Of a stretch of DNA of 64,000 nt, positions 8,367-17,132 are shown in pieces. How positions within the stretch are numbered: the stretch's first letter is position 1; the number at the start of each line of letters is the position of its first letter. Source of the DNA: Flavobacteriaceae bacterium S0862 (GTDB lineage: Bacteria; Bacteroidota; Bacteroidia; Flavobacteriales; Flavobacteriaceae); assembly GCA_023015825.1 (NCBI GenBank), contig JALKAW010000001.1, positions 62,001 through 126,000 on the forward strand, read 5' to 3'. The translations under genes and the position numbers were made by a program. The notes under the pieces were generated by a model. The model was not told the origin of the DNA. It ran no database searches and was given only the letters and a program-made list of their open reading frames with translations.

Positions 8367-8959
8367 TTTACAGTTTTAAAGGATACATACCAGTAGTTCA
8401 CGAAAGTAGTTTTGTGCATCCTTTGGCTGCAGTTACTGGCAATGTCATCATTGGCAAAAACTGTTACATAGGTCCTGGAGCTGCTATTCGTGGAGATTGG
8501 GGACAAATCATTCTGGAAGATGGTGTAAATGTTCAAGAAAACTGTACAGTACACATGTTTCCAGGTAAATCAATCACACTTAAAGAAAGCGCACATATTG
8601 GTCATGGAGCAATAATTCATGGAGCCAATATTGGCAGAAATGTATTAGTTGGAATGAACACAGTTATTATGGATGATGCCGAAATTGGTGACGAGAGTAT
8701 TATTGGAGCCATGGCATTTGTAAAAGCTGAATCCATTATTCCTAACCGAAGTTTAGTGGTTGGCAATCCAGCAAAAGTTGTAAAACAAGTGACAGACGAA
8801 ATGATTGACTGGAAAACCAAAGGCACAAAATTGTATCAAAAATTGCCAAAGGAATGCCATGAAAGTTTAAAAGAAGTCGAGCCTTTGAAAGAGGTTCCTG
8901 AGAATATGAAGATACAAGAAGGTATTTATGACACCCTTCGAGAATTCATGAAGAAATAA
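8363..8959 (+). CDS. paaY: PaaY, hexapeptide-repeat thioesterase / gamma carbonic anhydrase-like
   Basis: Left-handed beta-helix protein of 198 residues with repeated I/V-G-x-x hexapeptides between about residues 15 and 130. The three His that bind metal in gamma carbonic anhydrases are present (CTVHMF, then the two His in AHIGHGAIIHG). PaaY of Pseudomonas and E. coli is a thioesterase that removes inhibitory CoA derivatives from the phenylacetate pathway. The start overlaps the previous stop (ATGA). It is the last paa gene seen here, 32 bases before the E2 gene. Confidence 0.82.
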   Translation: MIYSFKGYIPVVHESSFVHPLAAVTGNVIIGKNCYIGPGAAIRGDWGQIILEDGVNVQENCTVHMFPGKSITLKESAHIGHGAIIHGANIGRNVLVGMNTVIMDDAEIGDESIIGAMAFVKAESIIPNRSLVVGNPAKVVKQVTDEMIDWKTKGTKLYQKLPKECHESLKEVEPLKEVPENMKIQEGIYDTLREFMKK

Positions 8960-8991
8960 GATTTAAAAACTAACAAACATTAGTTCATATA

Positions 8992-10284
8992 ATGTCAAGA
9001 TTTGAATTTAAAATGCCCAAACTGGGAGAAAGTATTACTGAAGCAGCCATTATAACTTGGTTCAAAAATGTTGGTGATACCATTGAACAAGATGAGATGC
9101 TTTTAGAGGTCGCTACAGATAAAGTAGATTCTGAAGTACCTTCAACAGTATCAGGTGTAGTTGAAGAAATTTTATTCAAAGCAAATGAGGTTATAAAAAT
9201 TGGAGACACCATTGCTATTATTAAAACAGATGGAAAGACTCTAAAAACAAAAAAGAATGACACTTCGAGCGCAGTCGAGAAGTCTCAGAAGAAAAAGGCA
9301 AATGTTCAAAAAACAGAAAGAAAACCAAAGCAATTAGCAACTGCATCTCAAAACAATAATACTTTCTTTTCGCCATTAATTATTTCAATAGCCAAAGAAT
9401 ATCATATTAGCTTTGAAGAATTGGCGCGAATTCCTTCAACAGGTAATGATGGACGTTTGCGTAAAAGCGATGTGTTTCAATACATAAAAGAAGGTAGACC
9501 TTATAAATTTGTACAACCAAGTGTGACACAAGACCCAACCGCTTATCGCATTCCTCAGCCAAACTTAGATAAAGGCACAGGAAAGATTGTAAAAATGGAC
9601 AGGATGCGCCAGATGATAGCGGACCGAATGGTGTATTCAAAGCATACCTCACCTCATGTGACTGCCTACGTTGAAGCCGATTTAACCGACTTAGTTGCAT
9701 GGAGAAATACAAATAAAATCGCGTTTCAAGAAAAGCATAATTGTAAACTAACGTTTACACCATTATTTGTCGAAGCTGTCGCAAAAGCTGTTAAAGATTT
9801 CCCGATGATTAATGTCTCTGTCAATGGTGAAAATATCATTGTCAAAGAACATATTAATATTGGAATGGCAACAGCGTTACCAAGCGGAAATTTGATTGTA
9901 CCAGTGGTTAAAGACGCAGACAAAAAGAGTTTAAAAGAATTGGCAGCTGATGTCAATAAATTATCAGCAAAAGCTAGAGACAATAAGTTAAATCCAGAAG
10001 ATATTAAAGGAAGCACTTTCACGATTTCAAATGTTGGAACCTTTGGAAGTGTTATGGGAACACCTATTATTAATCAACCAGAAGTGGCCATATTGGCCAT
10101 GGGAATTATTAAAAAGCGACCAGAAGTTATAGAAACCGAAAAAGGTGACGAAATAGCTATTAGAAGCATGATGTATTTGTCCTTATCGTTTGACCATAGA
10201 GTAGTCGATGGTTATTTAGGAGGAAGTTTCGTGCGTCGCGTAGCCGATTATTTAGAGCAATTTGATATAAATAGAGAAATATAA
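8992..10284 (+). CDS. 2-oxoacid dehydrogenase E2 (dihydrolipoamide acyltransferase, branched-chain type)
   Basis: Core acyltransferase of a branched-chain 2-oxoacid dehydrogenase complex, 430 residues. Residues 1-80 form one lipoyl domain with the lipoylated Lys in EVATDKVDSEV. A linker of about 40 residues follows, then a peripheral-subunit-binding domain (SPLIISIAKEY to SDVFQYI) and the catalytic domain, which ends with the His/Asp motif DHRVVDG. The linker contains an in-frame copy of the palindromic element, giving SAVE at residues 93-96. With the fused E1 at 11472 and IlvE between them, branched-chain acids are the likely substrates. The E3 partner is not in the window. Confidence 0.87.
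   Translation: MSRFEFKMPKLGESITEAAIITWFKNVGDTIEQDEMLLEVATDKVDSEVPSTVSGVVEEILFKANEVIKIGDTIAIIKTDGKTLKTKKNDTSSAVEKSQKKKANVQKTERKPKQLATASQNNNTFFSPLIISIAKEYHISFEELARIPSTGNDGRLRKSDVFQYIKEGRPYKFVQPSVTQDPTAYRIPQPNLDKGTGKIVKMDRMRQMIADRMVYSKHTSPHVTAYVEADLTDLVAWRNTNKIAFQEKHNCKLTFTPLFVEAVAKAVKDFPMINVSVNGENIIVKEHINIGMATALPSGNLIVPVVKDADKKSLKELAADVNKLSAKARDNKLNPEDIKGSTFTISNVGTFGSVMGTPIINQPEVAILAMGIIKKRPEVIETEKGDEIAIRSMMYLSLSFDHRVVDGYLGGSFVRRVADYLEQFDINREI
9258..9285 (+). repeat. Short palindromic element, copy 3, in frame inside the E2 gene
   Basis: Lead TGACA, arm CTTC, exact core GAGCGCAGTCGA, arm GAAG, then TCT. All four arm pairs match but use different bases from the copy at 724. It is read as DTSSAVEKS in the flexible linker after the lipoyl domain. 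Confidence 0.85.
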
Positions 10285-10288
10285 CCAT

Positions 10289-10335
10289 TGTCACTTCGAG
10301 TGATTTATGAAGGATGAACAAATTGTATCGAGAAG
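10289..10335 (+). repeat. Long-form palindromic element, forward copy
   Basis: Begins with TGTCA, arm CTTC and GAG, and ends with CGA and arm GAAG, like the short element, but 28 other bases stand between GAG and CGA in place of CGCAGT. Its end, TTGTATCGAGAA at 10323-10334, pairs over 12 bases with TTCTCGATACAA at 10348-10359 in the inverted copy. Confidence 0.75.
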
Positions 10336-10346
10336 CCATTCAAAAA

Positions 10347-10391
10347 GTTCTCGATACAAAATTGCAAAAAGCAATTTCACTTGAACTGGCA
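10347..10391 (-). repeat. Long-form palindromic element, inverted copy
   Basis: Read on the minus strand it has lead TGCCA, arm GTTC, AAG, an internal hairpin (AAATTGC with GCAATTT), CGA and arm GAAC. The arm pair GTTC/GAAC differs from CTTC/GAAG of the forward copy on both sides, so pairing is kept. The two copies are head to head with 11 bases between them, just upstream of ilvE. Confidence 0.7.
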
Positions 10392-10404
10392 AAAAGATAA
10401 AAAC

Positions 10405-11472
10405 ATGAAACATAACATTTCAATAAAAAGAGTAGAAAAATCTAAAGTTAATGACTTAGACTTTGATAATATTCCACTAGGAAGAACTTTTACAGACCAT
10501 ATGTTTATTTGCGATTATGTGAATGGAAAATGGATGAACCCTAGAGTAGAACCACTGCATTTAATTCCGACACACCCTGCTGCGATGGCATTGCATTATG
10601 GTCAAGCTATTTTTGAAGGAATGAAGGCAACTGTAGATACTCAAGGCACCCCAATGTTATTTAGACCAGCAAAAAACGCCAAAAGATTAAATTCGAGTGC
10701 GGACAGAATGGGAATGCCAAATTTTCCAGAAGACTTGTTTGTTGAAGGATTAAAACAGCTGGTTGCTATTGAGCAAGCCTGGATTCCACCTCAGGAGGGA
10801 AGTGCGTTATATCTAAGACCATTTATGTATGCTGATGAACCTTTTATTGGCATGCGAGCAGCAACAAGTTTTAAATTTATCATTATTGCATCTCCTTCAG
10901 GACCATTCTTTACTAAAAGAATAAAGCTATATGCCGAAACTAAATACATTCGTGCAGCAGAGGGAGGAACTGGAGAAGCCAAAGCAGCAGGAAATTATGC
11001 TGCAGCAATTCGTCCAACAGAATTAGCAAAAGCTAAAGGATATGATCAGGTATTATGGCTTGATGCCATAGAACATAAATACATTCAAGAAGTTGGGACT
11101 ATGAATATTTTCTTTAAAATTGATGGAAAATTTGTAACACCTAAACGTGATGGAGCAATTTTAGATGGTATTACAAGAATGAGTGTCATTGATTTGTTAA
11201 GACACAAAGGATTTGAAGTCACCGAAAGACCAATTAGCATTAATGAGATTCAAGAAGCATCTAAAAATGGAATGTTGGAAGAGGCCTTTGGTACTGGAAC
11301 AGCAGTTGGAATTGCTTATATACAAGAAATAGGATTTGGTGAGGAAACGATTCATGTTTCTGATGAAAGTCCTATTGGATTAGATGTGAATGACACATTA
11401 AACGGAATTAAAACAGGAAAAATTGAGGATAATTTTAACTGGATGGTTAAAATTGAAAAAGAGTTGGTTTAA
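10405..11472 (+). CDS. ilvE: Branched-chain amino acid aminotransferase
   Basis: PLP enzyme of fold type IV, 355 residues, that interconverts Leu/Ile/Val and their 2-oxoacids. It belongs to the longer type II group shared with eukaryotes: the PLP Lys is in GEAKAAGNYAAAI, followed by VLWLDA and EVGTMNIFF, and the C-terminal region has GTGTAVGIA. The start is ATG 10405; an in-frame TTG at 10381 falls inside the inverted repeat. The stop overlaps the E1 start by one base, so aminotransferase and dehydrogenase are coupled, which suggests a role in catabolism. Confidence 0.9.
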   Translation: MKHNISIKRVEKSKVNDLDFDNIPLGRTFTDHMFICDYVNGKWMNPRVEPLHLIPTHPAAMALHYGQAIFEGMKATVDTQGTPMLFRPAKNAKRLNSSADRMGMPNFPEDLFVEGLKQLVAIEQAWIPPQEGSALYLRPFMYADEPFIGMRAATSFKFIIIASPSGPFFTKRIKLYAETKYIRAAEGGTGEAKAAGNYAAAIRPTELAKAKGYDQVLWLDAIEHKYIQEVGTMNIFFKIDGKFVTPKRDGAILDGITRMSVIDLLRHKGFEVTERPISINEIQEASKNGMLEEAFGTGTAVGIAYIQEIGFGEETIHVSDESPIGLDVNDTLNGIKTGKIEDNFNWMVKIEKELV

Positions 11473-13547
11473 TGAAAAAAGAAATACTTAAAAAAGCATT
11501 TTCTAAGCTCTGTACGGCTAAAGCCATGACCGAATTGTATGAAGCTAATTTTAAACAGGTTTCTAAATACGTGCATGCAACTTCCAGAGGTCATGAAGCA
11601 ATACAAATAGCGTTAGGTTTACAATTATTACCTCAAGATTATGCGTTTCCATATTATAGAGATGATGCTATGTTGTTATCGTTTGGAATGCAACCTTATG
11701 ATTTAATGTTGCAGCTAATGGCGAAGCAAGATGACCCTTTTTCAGGTGGAAGAACATACTATTGTCATCCAAGTTTAAAAGACGCAGACAAACCAAAAAT
11801 ACCACATCAATCATCTGCAACAGGAATGCAAGCAATTCCAGCAACTGGAGTTGCAATGGGAATGCAATACCTTGAAAAACAAAATTTAAGTAATTCTAAC
11901 GTCACCCTGAACGCAGTCGAAGGATTACAAGAAAAACCAATAACCGTTTGCTCATTAGGTGACGCCTCAGTTACTGAAGGAGAAATAGCTGAAGCCTTTC
12001 AGATGGCAGCATTAAAGCAGATGCCAATTTTGTATTTAGTTCAGGATAATGGTTGGGATATATCAGCAAATGCTGCTGAAACTCGAGCGCAAAATGCGTT
12101 TGAATATGCAAAAGGTTTTCATGGATTAGATGCAATTACTATCGATGGTGCTAATTTCATAGAAAGTTACAAAGCATTAGAAAAAGTAATTAATATAATT
12201 CGTGAAGAACGTAGGCCTTTTTTAGTACATGCTAAAGTACCTTTATTGAATCACCATACTTCTGGTGTTCGAATGGAATGGTATCGCGACGATTTAGACG
12301 AAGCACGTACACGCGACCCTTTTCCAGTTTTAAAACAACAGTTATTAGATAACGAATTTTCAAAAAAAGAGATAGAAGAAATAGAAAAAGCTGCAATTTC
12401 GAAAGTAAAAGAAGATTTTGAAAAAGCTTTAAAGGCTGAAGACCCAAAGCCAGAAGATTTATTTACTCATGCTTTTGCTCCAACTCCAATAACTGAAGAA
12501 ATAGGAACACGAGAACCAGAAGGAGCAGAAAAAGTAGTGATGGTAGATTGCGCTTTGTTTGCCGTTGAGGAACTCATGAAGAAACACCGAAAATGTTTGT
12601 TATATGGTCAAGATGTAGGTGGACGATTAGGAGGTGTATTTCGTGAAGCAGCAACATTAGCACAAAAATTTGGCGATGATAGAGTGTTTAACACACCAAT
12701 TCAAGAAGCTTTTATTGTTGGATCAACAGTTGGAATGTCTGCAGTTGGTTTAAAACCCATTGTTGAGGTTCAATTTGCCGATTATATTTGGCCTGGTCTC
12801 AATCAGTTATTTACTGAAGTAAGTAGAAGCTGTTATTTATCAAATGGGAAATGGCCAGTAAGCATGATTCTACGCGTGCCAATTGGTGCCTACGGAAGTG
12901 GTGGTCCTTACCATTCATCTTCTGTAGAAAGTGTTATTACTAATATACGAGGTATCAAAATAGTGTATCCAAGTAATGGAGCCGATTTAAAAGGTTTGAT
13001 GAAAGCTGCGTACTACGACCCAAATCCTGTGGTAATTTTAGAGCACAAAGGTTTATATTGGAGCAAAGTTCCAGGAACCTTAACCGCAACGTCTGTTGAA
13101 CCAAGTGAAGATTATGTTTTACCACTGGGTAAAGCTTGGGTGTTACAAGAAATTTGGAAACAAGAAGATGTTGAAACACTTACAGTTGTGACCTATGGAA
13201 TGGGAGTCCATTGGGCATATAATGCTTCAGGTGAGTTAGATATGAGAGACCAAATTGAAATTATCGATTTGCGAACTTTATTCCCTTTAGATGAAGATAC
13301 AATCATGAATTCTGTCAAGAAAACTGGAAAATGTTTAATGGTCACTGAAGAACCAAGCAATAACAGTTTTGCATTAGCATTAGCTGGAAAAATCCAAGAA
13401 CAGTGTTTTCAGTATTTGGATGCTCCTGTAATGACTATTGGTAGCGAAAACATGCCTGCTATTCCGTTAAACTCTACGTTAGAGCAAACCATGATTCCTT
13501 CAACAGTAAAAGTGAAAGATAAAATCTTAACGTTGCTAAATTACTAA
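11472..13547 (+). CDS. Fused E1 alpha-beta subunit of branched-chain 2-oxoacid dehydrogenase
   Basis: Thiamine-diphosphate 2-oxoacid decarboxylase, 691 residues, with both E1 chains in one protein. The alpha part (about 1-330) has the TPP/metal motif starting GDASVTEGE and ending at DNGWD. The beta part (about 350-691) has VEELMKKH, GQDVGG, NTPIQEAF and the FADYIWPGLNQL helix. Separate alpha and beta genes are the commoner layout; fused forms occur in Bacteroidota. It supplies acyl groups to the E2 at 8992. A palindromic element is read in frame just before the TPP motif (NAVE, residues 147-150). Confidence 0.88.
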   Translation: MKKEILKKAFSKLCTAKAMTELYEANFKQVSKYVHATSRGHEAIQIALGLQLLPQDYAFPYYRDDAMLLSFGMQPYDLMLQLMAKQDDPFSGGRTYYCHPSLKDADKPKIPHQSSATGMQAIPATGVAMGMQYLEKQNLSNSNVTLNAVEGLQEKPITVCSLGDASVTEGEIAEAFQMAALKQMPILYLVQDNGWDISANAAETRAQNAFEYAKGFHGLDAITIDGANFIESYKALEKVINIIREERRPFLVHAKVPLLNHHTSGVRMEWYRDDLDEARTRDPFPVLKQQLLDNEFSKKEIEEIEKAAISKVKEDFEKALKAEDPKPEDLFTHAFAPTPITEEIGTREPEGAEKVVMVDCALFAVEELMKKHRKCLLYGQDVGGRLGGVFREAATLAQKFGDDRVFNTPIQEAFIVGSTVGMSAVGLKPIVEVQFADYIWPGLNQLFTEVSRSCYLSNGKWPVSMILRVPIGAYGSGGPYHSSSVESVITNIRGIKIVYPSNGADLKGLMKAAYYDPNPVVILEHKGLYWSKVPGTLTATSVEPSEDYVLPLGKAWVLQEIWKQEDVETLTVVTYGMGVHWAYNASGELDMRDQIEIIDLRTLFPLDEDTIMNSVKKTGKCLMVTEEPSNNSFALALAGKIQEQCFQYLDAPVMTIGSENMPAIPLNSTLEQTMIPSTVKVKDKILTLLNY
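11900..11927 (+). repeat. Short palindromic element, copy 4, in frame inside the E1 gene
   Basis: Lead CGTCA, arm CCCT, core GAACGCAGTCGA (one change), arm AGGA; three of four arm pairs hold. It is translated as TLNAVEGL in the same frame relative to the core as the copies at 9258 and 37348, in a loop between YLEKQN and the TPP motif. Confidence 0.8.
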
Positions 13548-13581
13548 GTTTTCGTATTTTACATTCATCAAAAATTAGTGT

Positions 13582-14643
13582 ATGTATATAAAGCGTATTT
13601 ATCCAATAATGGGCATGATGAAATGGACAAGATGGGAAACCATGTTGTTTTTTGTTATTGCCTTAATTCCAACAATTTTATTTAAAGTATTCGAGCTAAT
13701 ATGGCTACAAATACCTTGGACTCCAATAGCTCTTGTCGGTACTGCTTTAGCATTTGTTATTGGGTTTCAAAACAATGCAGCTTATGGACGTATTTGGGAA
13801 GCAAGAAAAATTTGGGGAGGCATTGTTAATACGTCTAGAACCTGGGGAATGAAGATAAGAGCAATGGTCACCAATGAATATAATAGCAATCCAGTTTCTG
13901 AAGACGCACTAAAAAATGAAATTAAAATCCTTACATATAGGCATATTGCTTGGATGACTGCTTTAAGACATGCGATGCGTCAAAAAAAACCTTGGGAAGT
14001 ATTTATGAATCATAAATCGAATAGAGAATATGAAGTACAAATGCATATACCAGAAAGATTAAATACCTTGGAAGATGAGTTAAAGTCATATTTGAGTGAT
14101 AAAGAAAAAGAGTATGTGCTTAGTAAAGGAAATAAGCAAACTGCACTTTTGAATTTACAATCTGACCATTTAAAATCATTAAAAGAAAAGGGTTTAGTTT
14201 GGGAGTTTTCGTTTTTGGAACTTGAAAATGTTTTAGAAGAATTATTTACACTACAAGGAAAGTCCGAACGCATCAAAAACTTTCCTTACCCTAGACAATA
14301 TGCCACAATTGGACATTATTTCGTTTGGGTATTTATTTTATTATTGCCTTTTGGTATTATACCAGAATTCGACAAAATTGGACAAAAACTAATTAGTGGC
14401 TTCCCTTTAATTGGTCAATATTTTATTTGGGCAGCTATTCCGTTTTCGGTGATTGTGTCATGGATTTTTCATACTATGGAGCGTATTGGTAGAGCTGGTG
14501 AAAACCCATTTGAAGGAACCGCAAACGACGTGCCTATTTCTACAATATCAAGAGGGATTGAAATTGATTTACGCCAAATGTTGGATGAAAATGATGACGA
14601 GATTCCAAAACAATATCCAGTTATGTGGGATGCTCAAATGTAA
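13582..14643 (+). CDS. Bestrophin-like membrane channel (UPF0187 family)
   Basis: Integral membrane protein of 353 residues of the bacterial bestrophin group, whose studied member from Klebsiella is a pentameric ion channel. Two hydrophobic helices lie near residues 20-65, followed by [19 protein letters not shown], a conserved family stretch. A long charged cytosolic middle region and two more helices near residues 240-290 complete the pattern. It starts 34 bases after the E1 stop. I see no functional link to its neighbours. Confidence 0.85.
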   Translation: MYIKRIYPIMGMMKWTRWETMLFFVIALIPTILFKVFELIWLQIPWTPIALVGTALAFVIGFQNNAAYGRIWEARKIWGGIVNTSRTWGMKIRAMVTNEYNSNPVSEDALKNEIKILTYRHIAWMTALRHAMRQKKPWEVFMNHKSNREYEVQMHIPERLNTLEDELKSYLSDKEKEYVLSKGNKQTALLNLQSDHLKSLKEKGLVWEFSFLELENVLEELFTLQGKSERIKNFPYPRQYATIGHYFVWVFILLLPFGIIPEFDKIGQKLISGFPLIGQYFIWAAIPFSVIVSWIFHTMERIGRAGENPFEGTANDVPISTISRGIEIDLRQMLDENDDEIPKQYPVMWDAQM

Positions 14644-14657
14644 TAAGTATACTAACT

Positions 14658-15695
14658 ATGAGAGCAGTCGTTTATGAAAAATTTCAAGGTCCAATAACCA
14701 TTCAAAATATTCCTGACCCAACTCCAAAAAGTGATGGTGTGGTTGTTAAGGTAAATGCAACAGGTTTATGTAGAAGTGATTGGCATGGTTGGATGGGTCA
14801 TGACCAAGATATAGTGTTACCTCATGTTCCTGGTCATGAATTAGCTGGAACTATTGTTGAAGTCGGAAATGGTATCAAAAATTTTAATATTGGTGATAGA
14901 GTTACCATACCATTTGTATCTGGTTGTGGTAGTTGTGGTGAATGCAAATCTGGTAATCAACAAGTATGCGATTATCAATCGCAGCCTGGATTTACACATC
15001 ATGGTTCGTTTGCAGAGTATGTTGCTTTAGATTATGCTGATACTAATTTGGTAGCACTTCCAGAAGAAATTGATGATGAGACTGCTGCAACATTAGGCTG
15101 TCGATTTATCACAGCATTTAGATCCATTGTAGCTCAAGGAAAAGTATCAGAAGGACAACATGTAGCTATTCATGGATGTGGAGGTGTTGGGTTATCAGCT
15201 ATCATGATAGCCAATGCACTTGGTGCTCAAGTCACTGCGATTGATATTAATAACAAAACCTTAGAGTTGGCAAAACAATTAGGAGCAAATGCAACAATTA
15301 ATGCTAAAAACAACAATGTAGTGGAAGCAATTAAAGACATTACCAAAGGAGGTGCTCATGTATCCATAGATGCCTTGGGAAGTGAAATAACTTGCCTTAA
15401 TTCTATTGCATCATTAAAGAAAAGAGGTAAGCATATTCAAGTTGGATTGATGACAGAAAGCCATAAGCATCTAAATATTCCAATGGATAGAATATTAGCA
15501 GATGAACTTGAAATTATTGGAAGTCATGGTATGCAAGCGCACAAATATCCTGAGATGTTAAAAATGATAGTTGATGGTAAATTGCATCCTGAAAAACTCA
15601 TAGAAAAAACCATTACCTTAGAAGAAGCAATTGTTGCATTACCAAATATGAATAAATTTCAGAACAAAGGTGTGCTGGTTATCAATTCCTTTTAA
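14658..15695 (+). CDS. Zinc-dependent alcohol dehydrogenase
   Basis: Medium-chain dehydrogenase of 345 residues. The catalytic zinc ligands are Cys in GLCRSDWHG and His/Glu in PGHELAG; the structural zinc site is the four-Cys block [17 protein letters not shown]. The NAD(P)-binding loop is [10 protein letters not shown] near residue 175. ATG 14658 is chosen because the product then begins [11 protein letters not shown], the usual start of this family. The natural alcohol is unknown. It lies 14 bases after the bestrophin gene and 10 before the first amidohydrolase, so it is probably co-transcribed with both. Confidence 0.88.
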   Translation: MRAVVYEKFQGPITIQNIPDPTPKSDGVVVKVNATGLCRSDWHGWMGHDQDIVLPHVPGHELAGTIVEVGNGIKNFNIGDRVTIPFVSGCGSCGECKSGNQQVCDYQSQPGFTHHGSFAEYVALDYADTNLVALPEEIDDETAATLGCRFITAFRSIVAQGKVSEGQHVAIHGCGGVGLSAIMIANALGAQVTAIDINNKTLELAKQLGANATINAKNNNVVEAIKDITKGGAHVSIDALGSEITCLNSIASLKKRGKHIQVGLMTESHKHLNIPMDRILADELEIIGSHGMQAHKYPEMLKMIVDGKLHPEKLIEKTITLEEAIVALPNMNKFQNKGVLVINSF

Positions 15696-15705
15696 ATATA
15701 AACAA

Positions 15706-17121
15706 ATGAAAAAACTGATTGGAATCTTAATACTGTCAATAGTCATATTCAGTTGTAAAAATGAAGTGCAAATCAGTTATGATTTAATTATTGAAAATGG
15801 CAATGTCATTGATATTGTTTCTGGCAACATAAGCAAACAAACGATTTTTATCAATGAAGGGCGAATTGTAAAGCTTGCAAATTCGGATGATAAAAACACC
15901 TATAATTCTGAAATAGTATTAGATGGAACGAACAAATTTATTCTTCCAGGTTTTTGGGATAATCACGTGCATTTTAGAGGAGGAGACAGTTTAATTCAAG
16001 CGAATAAAGATTTTTTAAAATTATTCATAATGAATGGTGTCACTACTGTTAGAGATGCAGGAGGTGATTTGACTACTTCAGTCATGGATTGGAAACAAAA
16101 AATTAATAACAAAGATTTAGTTGGACCAAACATATTCTCAGCTGGACCAAAAATTGATGGAAAGAATGCTACTTGGGCTGGTTCTTTGGTTGTAGAAAAT
16201 AATGAAGATATTTCAATTGCGCTAGATTCTTTACAGGCTTTAAATGTTGATTTTGTAAAGCTGTATGATAGCAGAATATCAGGTGAACTTTATTTGAAAA
16301 CTATTCAAGAAGCTACCAAAAGAGGATTGATAACTTCTGGACATATGCCATTTTCAGTGACATTGAATGAGACGTTAGATGTAGGAATAGATGGTATCGA
16401 GCATTTGTACTATGTCTTAAAAGGTTGTTCTTCAAATGAGAAAGAAATAACTGAGGCGATTAAAAATGGTGAATACGGATTTTGGGCTTCAATGGAAAAA
16501 CTCATTGAAACTTATCAGGATTCAACTGCTCAAAAAACATTTGAATCATTAAATAATAAAAATACTTTTGTGGTACCAACATTACATATTGGTAATGTTT
16601 TGAGCTATCTAGATGAAGACAATCATGAAAATGACGCTTACTTAAAATTAATACCTTCAGGTATTATCGAAACTTACCAAGGTAGGATAAGAAGCTCTTT
16701 AAATTCATCTAATCAGGCTCGACAAAACCGAAAAGAGTTAAATACCTTCTTTAAAAACTTTGCAAAATCATTAAGTGATGCAGATGTGAAATTATTGGCA
16801 GGTTCTGATAGTGGTGCATTTAACTCTTATACGTATCCAGGGATATCGCTTCATAAAGAATTAGAATCGATGGTAAATATTGGGATTTCAAATTTAAAAG
16901 CATTGCAAAATTCGGCCTATAATGGAGCGCTTTTTTTAAAGAAAGAATCAGATTATGGTTCAATTGGAATTGGAAAGATTTCCGATTTAGTTATGCTAAA
17001 TAGCAATCCACTAGAAGATATTACGAATACAAGAGATATCAATTATGTAATAAAAGGTAATGAAGTTTTTAATCCTGAAATCATGGCAATGGTAATCGAT
17101 TGTACAGATTGTATAAAATAA
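15706..17121 (+). CDS. Amidohydrolase lipoprotein 1
   Basis: Metal-dependent amidohydrolase (imidazolonepropionase/prolidase-like group), 471 residues, with a lipoprotein signal ending in the lipobox VIFSC, so it is probably anchored outside the cytoplasm. Metal-site residues are all visible: His-x-His in DNHVHF, the bridging Lys in VKLYDS, His in SGHMPF and GIEHL, and Asp in GSDSG. Start ATG 15706 gives the signal peptide at residue 1. First of three tandem genes of this family; the substrate cannot be predicted, but cyclic amides or dipeptides are common for the group. Confidence 0.83.
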   Translation: MKKLIGILILSIVIFSCKNEVQISYDLIIENGNVIDIVSGNISKQTIFINEGRIVKLANSDDKNTYNSEIVLDGTNKFILPGFWDNHVHFRGGDSLIQANKDFLKLFIMNGVTTVRDAGGDLTTSVMDWKQKINNKDLVGPNIFSAGPKIDGKNATWAGSLVVENNEDISIALDSLQALNVDFVKLYDSRISGELYLKTIQEATKRGLITSGHMPFSVTLNETLDVGIDGIEHLYYVLKGCSSNEKEITEAIKNGEYGFWASMEKLIETYQDSTAQKTFESLNNKNTFVVPTLHIGNVLSYLDEDNHENDAYLKLIPSGIIETYQGRIRSSLNSSNQARQNRKELNTFFKNFAKSLSDADVKLLAGSDSGAFNSYTYPGISLHKELESMVNIGISNLKALQNSAYNGALFLKKESDYGSIGIGKISDLVMLNSNPLEDITNTRDINYVIKGNEVFNPEIMAMVIDCTDCIK

Positions 17122-17132
17122 ACAATAGAATT

